Below are positions 6,580 to 11,572 of a stretch of 11,572 bases of DNA, piece after piece. A program made the position numbers and the translations under genes. The stretch covers positions 6,915 to 18,486 of the forward strand of contig JALVPX010000054.1 in assembly GCA_027031565.1 (NCBI GenBank). The letters run 5' to 3'. Origin of the DNA: Deltaproteobacteria bacterium (GTDB lineage: Bacteria > Desulfobacterota > Dissulfuribacteria > Dissulfuribacterales > JALVPX01). Under the pieces are notes generated by a model. The model searched no databases. It saw only the letters and a program-made list of their open reading frames with translations, and was not told where the DNA came from. Numbering within the stretch: the stretch's first letter is position 1; every line of letters starts with the position of its first letter.

Positions 6580-7191
6580 TCATGTCTCAAAAACAGAGAC
6601 ATCACCCTTACCCCGTCTGATGACTATTGGTTCGTCTTCCACCAGGGAGATAACGCTCGATGGCTCTGGCATGATTATGCCGCTGTCTACTACAATGGCC
6701 ACTTGTTTTCCATATAACTTTGCGGCCTCGCGTGGGTCCGCGATAATGTTTCCTTCTGGATCAGTTGCGGATGTGCTTATGAGTGGATGGCCCAGCTCTT
6801 TAACAATAGCCAGGCATATGGGATGGTCGGGTATCCTGATGCCCACAGTCTTTCTTTTTGTAAGCATCATTTTTGGTACGTTCCGTGAGCCCTCCAATAT
6901 AAAGGTATAAGGGCCGGGGAGAAATTTTTTCAATATCCTGTAGGCCTGGTCGCTGACCCTGGCGTAATGGCTGATGTCGCTCAAATCATAACATACGAAG
7001 CTAAACGGCGTGGTTTTCGGAATGTTTTTCAAGCGGTAAACCTTTTCTATTGCCTTTTTATTGAAGATATCGCAGCCAATTCCGTAACAAGTATCAGTTG
7101 GGTAGACCACGAGTTCCCCGTCTTTTACTGCCTGAACCACCTGTCTTATTTTTCTCAATTTCGGCCTTTCAGGGTCTATTTCAAGTATCAT
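6580..7191 (-). CDS. Sua5/YciO/YrdC family protein, YciO-type
   Basis: This 203-residue protein has the YrdC-type fold that in TsaC/Sua5 makes threonylcarbamoyl-AMP for the t6A37 modification of tRNA. The core VYPTDTCYGIGCDI (29-42), LKKFLPGPYTFIL (87-99), VGIRIPDHP (116-123) and PLISTSATDPEGN (136-148) places it in the family. The KxR and SxN motifs of true TsaC/Sua5 are not intact (LKNIPK; STSAT instead of STSAN), and the FSFVCYDLSDIS stretch matches YciO. It is therefore more likely a YciO paralogue with weak or unknown activity than the essential TsaC. The start at 7191 is preferred over the in-frame ATG at 7209: GGGGAT sits six bases upstream of 7191, whereas nothing like a ribosome site precedes 7209, and the protein then lines up with the YciO N-terminus. 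Confidence 0.87.
   Translation of the reverse strand: MILEIDPERPKLRKIRQVVQAVKDGELVVYPTDTCYGIGCDIFNKKAIEKVYRLKNIPKTTPFSFVCYDLSDISHYARVSDQAYRILKKFLPGPYTFILEGSRNVPKMMLTKRKTVGIRIPDHPICLAIVKELGHPLISTSATDPEGNIIADPREAAKLYGKQVAIVVDSGIIMPEPSSVISLVEDEPIVIRRGKGDVSVFET
6582..6602. repeat. Hairpin at the convergent dgt / YciO-type 3' ends
   Basis: ATGTCTC (6582-6588) and GAGACAT (6596-6602) form a perfect 7-bp stem with a seven-base A-rich loop, inside the last codons of the YciO-type gene and just past the dgt stop. No T-tract follows on either strand, so at best it is a weak shared terminator or 3'-end protection hairpin. Confidence 0.4.
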
Positions 7192-7474
7192 TTTGTATCC
7201 CCATTTCATTTAACCATTTTTAAAGGTAGCCTTAAGTCCATACTAATCACCATGCTGGGGATTGACAAAGCCCCTGTTTTTCAGGTAGGAATTTTGAATG
7301 ATTGTTCACTTACTCTCCAGAGAACTTTTTCTATTCTCAAATACCAAAATTGTCGTTCTGCGAAGAACAAGGAGATAGTCAATTTTTTCGGGTTTTTTGG
7401 AGAATCTGCTTGGGATATGCAACAATTTTAACCAATATGTTGTTTGAGTATAAATTTTGAGGAGGTAAATTTTG
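7192..7474. other. Divergent intergenic region upstream of fhs
   Basis: This A/T-rich stretch of about 280 bp separates the YciO-type gene from fhs and shows no credible gene. It holds a promoter candidate at 7262-7291, a short GGGG/CCCC stem around that -35 (7257-7260 with 7271-7274), T-tracts at 7383-7398, and a weak CAACA/TGTTG repeat (7420-7424, 7438-7442). I looked for a ZTP (pfl) or tetrahydrofolate riboswitch, which would fit fhs, and saw no recognisable core. Confidence 0.5.
7262..7291 (+). promoter_or_regulatory. Candidate promoter for fhs
   Basis: A perfect TTGACA (7262-7267) is followed after 18 bases by TAGGAA (7286-7291), a poor -10. It would give a leader of roughly 175 bases before fhs. 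It is weak evidence, but it is the best-looking -35 on this strand in the spacer. Confidence 0.25.
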
Positions 7475-9238
7475 ATGAAGCTTGATCCAACCAAAATGAA
7501 AGACTGGGAGATTGCAGAGGCCGCGGCTGAGCATATGAAGACTGTTTATCAGCTGGGTGACGAACTGGGGCTGGAAAAAGAGGAACTGCTGCCATATGGA
7601 CATTATGTAGCCAAAATTGATTATGCAATGGTCCTCGAAAGGCTCAAAGACAGGCCGGACGGAAAATATATTGACGTTACGGCGATTACTCCAACGCCTC
7701 TGGGAGAGGGCAAAAGTACCTGTGCCGTAGGCTTGATGGAGGGCTTGGGCAAGAGGGGCAAAAATGTTGTTGGTGCCTTGAGGCAGCCCTCGGGAGGCCC
7801 GACTTTCAACATCAAGGGCAGTGCAGCCGGAGGAGGCCTGGCTCAGGTCATTCCATTGGACAAGTTTTCTCTAGGTCTCACAGGCGACATCAATGCCATC
7901 ATGAATGCCCATAACCTGGGTATGGTTGCCTTGACTGCCAGGATGCAGCATGAATCCAACTATACAGATGAACAACTGGCCCAGCGCGGCCTGAAAAGGC
8001 TTGACGTTCATCCAAAAAGCGTTGAGTTCAAGTGGATCATAGATTTCTGCGCCCAGGCGTTGAGAAATATCACCATCGGCCTGGGCGGACGCATGGATGG
8101 TTTCACCATGCAGAGCGGTTTCAATATTGCTGTCAGCTCCGAGATCATGGCTATCCTCGCCATTGCCAATGACCTCAAGGATCTCAGGGAACGTATCGGC
8201 AAAATAGTGGTTGCCTATGACAAGACCGGCAAGCCCATAACCACAGAAGACCTCGAGGTTGCGGGAGCCATGACTGCCTGGATGGTGGAGGCCGTTAACC
8301 CCAACCTGATGCAGACAGTAGAAGGCCAGCCGTGCCTGATACATGCCGGTCCCTTTGCAAACATCGCCATCGGCCAGTCCTCGGTAATCGCAGACAAGGT
8401 CGGCCTTAAGCTTGGTGACTACCTTGTCACTGAGAGCGGTTTTGGCGCAGATATCGGCTTTGAGAAATTCTGGAACCTGAAGTGCAGGTTCAGCGGTCTA
8501 AAACCCAATTGCGCAGTAGTGGTTGCCACCATAAGGGCGCTCAAGTGCCATGGCGGGGCACCAATTCCAAGACCAGGCCGTCCCATGCCTGAAGAATATA
8601 TGAGCGAAAATGTTGAATGGGTTGAAAAAGGCACTGCAAACCTTCTTCACCACATTGAAACCGTTAAGAAGGCAGGAATAAATCCTGTGGTATGTATCAA
8701 TGCCTTCTATACGGACACCGACAACGAGATCAATGCAGTACGCAGGTTGTGTGAACAGGCAGGGGCAAGGGTTGCCGTTTCCAAACACTGGCAGTACGGC
8801 GGCGAAGGCGCACTTGAGTTTGCTGATGCCGTAATAGATGCGTGTGAAGAACCAAACGAATTCAAGTTTCTCTATGATTTGGACATGCCGCTTCGCCAGC
8901 GGATAGAGCTGATCACCAAGGAGGTTTATGGCGGAGACGGCGTAACCTATTCCCCGGAGGCTGCCAAAAAGGCCGAGGCCATGGAAAAGGATCCAGAACT
9001 ATCCAAGCTGGGGACCTGCATGGTCAAAACACACCTCAGCCTGTCAGATGATCCCAACCTGAAAGGGGTGCCCAAGGGGTGGAAACTACACGTCCGCGAC
9101 ATCCTAACCTATAAAGGCGCAGGCTTTGTCGTTCCTGTAGCTGGCGCCATTAGCCTGATGCCGGGTACTGGTTCTGATCCAGCCTACAGGCGTATTGATG
9201 TGGACACGAGTACAGGCAAGGTAAAGGGCCTCTTCTAG
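7475..9238 (+). CDS. fhs: Formate-tetrahydrofolate ligase (10-formyl-THF synthetase), divergent form
   Basis: This 587-residue cytoplasmic enzyme catalyses ATP-dependent ligation of formate to tetrahydrofolate, the entry step of the methyl branch of the Wood-Ljungdahl pathway. The P-loop TPLGEGKST (74-82), RQPSGGPTF (103-111), NLMQT...LIHAGPFANIA, FGADIGFEKF and VATIRALKCHGG (second family signature) are all present and uninterrupted. The first family signature is altered: NIKGSAAGGGLAQVIP (112-127) has N, S and L where G, G and Y are usual, and LGLTGDINA (133-141) replaces the usual LH-TGD-HA, losing both histidines. The protein is also slightly longer than the usual ~560. The ATG at 7475 is chosen because GAGGAGGT ends eight bases before it; a TTG at 7472 lies directly upstream in frame. 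A strong terminator follows at once, so fhs may be its own transcript. Confidence 0.93.
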   Translation: MKLDPTKMKDWEIAEAAAEHMKTVYQLGDELGLEKEELLPYGHYVAKIDYAMVLERLKDRPDGKYIDVTAITPTPLGEGKSTCAVGLMEGLGKRGKNVVGALRQPSGGPTFNIKGSAAGGGLAQVIPLDKFSLGLTGDINAIMNAHNLGMVALTARMQHESNYTDEQLAQRGLKRLDVHPKSVEFKWIIDFCAQALRNITIGLGGRMDGFTMQSGFNIAVSSEIMAILAIANDLKDLRERIGKIVVAYDKTGKPITTEDLEVAGAMTAWMVEAVNPNLMQTVEGQPCLIHAGPFANIAIGQSSVIADKVGLKLGDYLVTESGFGADIGFEKFWNLKCRFSGLKPNCAVVVATIRALKCHGGAPIPRPGRPMPEEYMSENVEWVEKGTANLLHHIETVKKAGINPVVCINAFYTDTDNEINAVRRLCEQAGARVAVSKHWQYGGEGALEFADAVIDACEEPNEFKFLYDLDMPLRQRIELITKEVYGGDGVTYSPEAAKKAEAMEKDPELSKLGTCMVKTHLSLSDDPNLKGVPKGWKLHVRDILTYKGAGFVVPVAGAISLMPGTGSDPAYRRIDVDTSTGKVKGLF

Positions 9239-9258
9239 CAAGATGATGAAAAATACCC

Positions 9259-9296
9259 CGGCCGGTGGGAATTTTTACCCGCCGGCCGCTTGTTTT
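9259..9296 (+). terminator. Rho-independent terminator of fhs
   Basis: CGGCCGGTGGG (9259-9269) pairs with CCCGCCGGCCG (9278-9288), an 11-bp stem with one G-T wobble and an eight-base AATTTTTA loop. It is followed by the T-rich run TTGTTTT (9290-9296). It lies 20 bases past the fhs stop and separates fhs from folD. Confidence 0.9.
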
Positions 9297-9516
9297 ATGT
9301 GAAGGAGTGGAGAAAATATAAGAATCAGGGTAGTGTATTGTTAAGGCTGGTGATTTTGTGAAAAATAGTATGTAATCAACTGGAAATTGAACAGAAAAAT
9401 CCACACGAAGTTGAATTTTTGTAAGGCCGCCATGTTGAGAAATATTTTGCCATATTGGAACGGTATAATTTTGGCATAGGTTCAATAAGATTTTTGTTGA
9501 AAGCGAGGGGGATTTG
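9297..9516. other. Intergenic region between the fhs terminator and folD
   Basis: This A/T-rich stretch of 220 bp has no credible gene. It must hold the folD promoter if the fhs terminator is efficient; the best -10 is at 9464-9469. No riboswitch core and no strong hairpin was recognised in it. Confidence 0.5.
9464..9469 (+). promoter_or_regulatory. Candidate -10 box of a folD promoter
   Basis: TATAAT here is a perfect -10 hexamer, 47 bases before the folD ATG. At 17 bases upstream lies only AATATT; the nearest -35-like TTGAGA (9435-9440) is 23 bases away, which is too far. If the promoter is real it may need an activator. Confidence 0.35.
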
Positions 9517-10404
9517 ATGTCAGCAAAGATTATCAGCGGCAAAGAGATAGCCGCTCAAATTCGTGAAGAATTAAAGGAAGAAGTAAAGAGGCTAAAGTCT
9601 GATCACGGGGTCACACCAGGGCTGGTCACCATATTGGTGGGAGAAGATCCAGCTTCTATATCTTATGTAACAGCCAAACAGAAAACCGCGCACGACCTTG
9701 GTTTCCATTCGATTCAAGACAATCAGCCGGAAGACATTTCTGAAGACGATCTCCTGGCACTGATTGACAAATATAACAACGACGATTCCATCCACGGAAT
9801 TCTGGTTCAATTGCCGCTTCCCAAGCACATAGACGACAGCAAGGTGTTGGAGGCTATTGACCCAGACAAGGATGTCGATGGCTTTCATCCAGTAAATGTC
9901 GGCCGCATGGTGATAGGTGAAAGGTGTTTTCTTCCTTGTACGCCGCACGGCATCTTGGAGATGCTGATACGATCAGGCGTAGAGACCAGCGGCGCCGAGG
10001 TCGTGGTTGTCGGCAGGTCAAATATTGTAGGCAAGCCTATCGCAAACCTGATGATCCAGAAACGGGATGGTGGAAATGCCACGGTGACCGTTTGTCACAC
10101 CAGGACAAAGGATATGGCCTTTCACACCAAAAGGGCTGATATTCTCATAGTTGCAGCAGGCAGGCCAAAGGTGGTAACGGCAGACATGGTCAAGGATGGG
10201 GTGGTAGTAATCGATGTGGGCGTAAACAGGATCGGCAAGACCCCAGAAGGTAAGGCAATATTGTGCGGTGATGTGGATTTTGATGCCATTAAAGAAAAGG
10301 CTTCGGCTATAACACCTGTTCCTGGCGGCGTAGGCCCCATGACCATAACCATGTTGATGAAAAACACGGTACAGGCTGCCAAACAGTTTGCCGGCCTGGT
10401 TTAA
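9517..10404 (+). CDS. folD: Bifunctional methylenetetrahydrofolate dehydrogenase / methenyltetrahydrofolate cyclohydrolase
   Basis: This 295-residue protein interconverts 10-formyl-, 5,10-methenyl- and 5,10-methylene-THF in the step after Fhs. The active-site residues fall at the same numbers as in E. coli FolD: Y50 and K54 (SYVTAK), Q98 (GILVQLPLP) and D121 (KDVDGFHP). PCTPHG (140-145), the nucleotide-binding VVGRSNIVGKP (164-174), a TVTVCHTRT strand and the C-terminal TPVPGGVGPMT motif complete the enzyme. The ATG at 9517 is preferred because GAGGGGG ends five bases upstream; a TTG directly before it is in frame, the same arrangement as at fhs. The CODH gene follows after 45 bases with no terminator visible, so the two are probably cotranscribed. 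Confidence 0.97.
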   Translation: MSAKIISGKEIAAQIREELKEEVKRLKSDHGVTPGLVTILVGEDPASISYVTAKQKTAHDLGFHSIQDNQPEDISEDDLLALIDKYNNDDSIHGILVQLPLPKHIDDSKVLEAIDPDKDVDGFHPVNVGRMVIGERCFLPCTPHGILEMLIRSGVETSGAEVVVVGRSNIVGKPIANLMIQKRDGGNATVTVCHTRTKDMAFHTKRADILIVAAGRPKVVTADMVKDGVVVIDVGVNRIGKTPEGKAILCGDVDFDAIKEKASAITPVPGGVGPMTITMLMKNTVQAAKQFAGLV

Positions 10405-10449
10405 GAGTGGAGGCTTGGCAGGGAAATCCAAAAAACAGGAGCAAAGAAA

Positions 10450-11572
10450 ATGGATACCAGCAAGAGATTTGACAAAGGAAACGGCGGTTGCCCCTCCATA
10501 CAGTGCGAAGCCAACAAAGAGGTTTTGTGCTCTTCTTGTGCAGAAGGTGTTATAACAGCAGCCCATAGGGTTTCCAGCCGTGACATAGATCCCTGTCTAT
10601 TTGGGAAAGGCGGTACATGCTGCAAAAACTGCAACATGGGGCCGTGCCAGATAATCGAAGGTGTGGACTCTATGATAGGTATCTGCGGAGCCGATGCCGC
10701 TACGGTTGCAGCCAGGAACTTCGGCAGGATCGTGGCCGGCGGTGCAGCTGCCCACATGGACCACGGACGGGGAGTTGCCCTGGCATTCCTGGAAACGGCC
10801 AAGGGCGAAACTCCTTATGAAATAAAGGATACCATCAAGCTGAGGCAAACTGCCCTGCGTTACGGCATAGATCCGGGTGAAAAGGATACCACCGATCTTG
10901 CTATTGAACTCGGGGAAAAGGTCGTAAGCGAGTTCGGCCAGCAGGAAGGCAAACTCCAGTTCATGAAAAGGGCCCCAAAGGCGCGTCAGGAATTGTGGGA
11001 CAAACTGGGTATCTGGCCAAGGGGTGTTGACCGTGAAGTAGTGGAGTTGATGCACCGCACCCACATGGGTGTTGATCAAGAGCCGGCAAGCCTTCTTTTT
11101 CAGGCTGCACGCTGTGCCCTGGCAGATGGATGGGGCGCTTCCATGATTGCAACCGAACTATCAGACATCATGTTTGGAACTCCTGTTCCCATAAGATCCA
11201 AGGTGAACATAGGAGTCTTGAAAGAAGACGAGGTCAATATAACGGTTCATGGACATGAACCAGTTTTGGCTGAGGCCCTGGGCATGGTGGCCAGGGAGCC
11301 TGAAATGATTGCCGAGGCCAAGAAGGTTGGAGCCAAGGGCATAAATCTCGCAGGCGTATGCTGTACTGGTAACGAGATATTGATGCGCAGAGGCTATCCA
11401 ATAGCAGGAAGTTTTGTGCAGCAGGAAGTAGTCTTGGCTACAGGCGCCGTTGAGGCAATGGTAGTGGACGTTCAGTGCATCATGCAAGGCGTATCCCCTG
11501 TATCAAAGCACTATCATACCGAGCTTATTACAACATCAGACCGTGCCAAGATTACAGGCGCCACCCATATTC
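10450..11572 (+). CDS. Anaerobic Ni-carbon monoxide dehydrogenase catalytic subunit, N-terminal part (3' end outside window)
   Basis: The frame runs 374 codons from the ATG at 10450 (AGGAG eight bases upstream) to the right edge, a little over half of a ~630-670 residue CooS/AcsA-type subunit. This enzyme interconverts CO and CO2 at a Ni-Fe-S C-cluster and, with acetyl-CoA synthase, forms the carbonyl branch of the Wood-Ljungdahl pathway. The D- and B-cluster cysteines are visible as C49, C57, C58, C61, C66 and C79 (TCCKNCNMGPC...ICGADA). The C-cluster ligand region is present as VHGHEP (H267/H269), GVCCTGNE (C304/C305) and VQCIMQGVS (C343); remaining ligands lie off the window. Extra cysteines C14, C19, C27 and C30 precede the D-cluster, and the usual histidine relay is short (HMDHGRGVAL). 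Whether it is CooS (respiratory) or AcsA (ACS partner) depends on genes downstream; folD just upstream favours the ACS pathway. Confidence 0.94.
   Translation, partial: MDTSKRFDKGNGGCPSIQCEANKEVLCSSCAEGVITAAHRVSSRDIDPCLFGKGGTCCKNCNMGPCQIIEGVDSMIGICGADAATVAARNFGRIVAGGAAAHMDHGRGVALAFLETAKGETPYEIKDTIKLRQTALRYGIDPGEKDTTDLAIELGEKVVSEFGQQEGKLQFMKRAPKARQELWDKLGIWPRGVDREVVELMHRTHMGVDQEPASLLFQAARCALADGWGASMIATELSDIMFGTPVPIRSKVNIGVLKEDEVNITVHGHEPVLAEALGMVAREPEMIAEAKKVGAKGINLAGVCCTGNEILMRRGYPIAGSFVQQEVVLATGAVEAMVVDVQCIMQGVSPVSKHYHTELITTSDRAKITGATHI

Noticed and set aside
7210..7474. Possible ZTP (pfl) or THF riboswitch upstream of fhs
   Set aside because: The context is right, but I could not find the conserved core sequences or a matching stem arrangement; the region before folD is equally negative.
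10018..10566. Minus-strand open frame of 182 codons across the folD/CODH junction
   Set aside because: It lies antisense to two clearly real genes and its translation has no family features.
1..11572. Mobile element, phage, toxin-antitoxin, CRISPR or tRNA content
   Set aside because: No transposase, integrase, terminal repeats, repeat-spacer pattern or tRNA cloverleaf was recognised. All spacers are short and the genes are core functions.

Overview
The window looks like chromosomal DNA from an anaerobic, autotrophy-capable bacterium. The gene order and the protein character (a PilZ protein of a Myxococcus/Desulfobacterota-like type, a YkgJ-type cysteine protein, and a formyl-THF ligase/FolD/Ni-CO dehydrogenase cluster) suggest a Desulfobacterota-like (former Deltaproteobacteria) sulfate reducer, sulfur disproportionator or acetogen. 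This placement is an inference from protein character only. No mobile element, CRISPR array, rRNA or tRNA gene was recognised. Coding density is high.

Layout. (1) Positions 2-469 hold the C-terminal end of a RelA/SpoT-type (p)ppGpp enzyme, meeting head-on with rpmB (L28, minus strand) with one base between the stops. (2) Divergent from rpmB is a single-domain PilZ protein (759-1121), whose 3' end overlaps a convergent two-gene minus-strand unit. That unit is a YkgJ-type cysteine-cluster protein (1934-2317) followed by an AP-endonuclease-2-like TIM-barrel protein (1104-1922). (3) clpB (2578-5175, minus) has a clear intrinsic terminator and a leader with two interleaved inverted repeats. (4) Divergent from clpB is a dGTPase of the HD family (5388-6563), convergent with a YciO-type Sua5/YrdC protein (6580-7191, minus). 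(5) From 7475 onward, three plus-strand genes form a one-carbon/Wood-Ljungdahl block: fhs, folD, and a Ni-CO dehydrogenase catalytic subunit cut by the right edge.

How the genes fit together. Fhs and FolD take formate through 10-formyl-, 5,10-methenyl- and 5,10-methylene-THF, the folate part of the methyl branch. Ni-CODH supplies or consumes CO in the carbonyl branch. fhs has its own strong terminator, so folD and the CODH gene (46 bp apart) are probably a second transcript. The left half is housekeeping and stress material: stringent response, ribosome, ClpB disaggregase, dNTP pool control.

Most of the window is ordinary core genome, and I see no complete undescribed system. The best leads are an Fhs that departs from the conserved family signature, a CODH with extra N-terminal cysteines and a shortened histidine relay, the interleaved inverted repeats ahead of clpB, and the uncharacterised YkgJ/TIM-barrel pair. 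All family comparisons were made from memory, without alignments.
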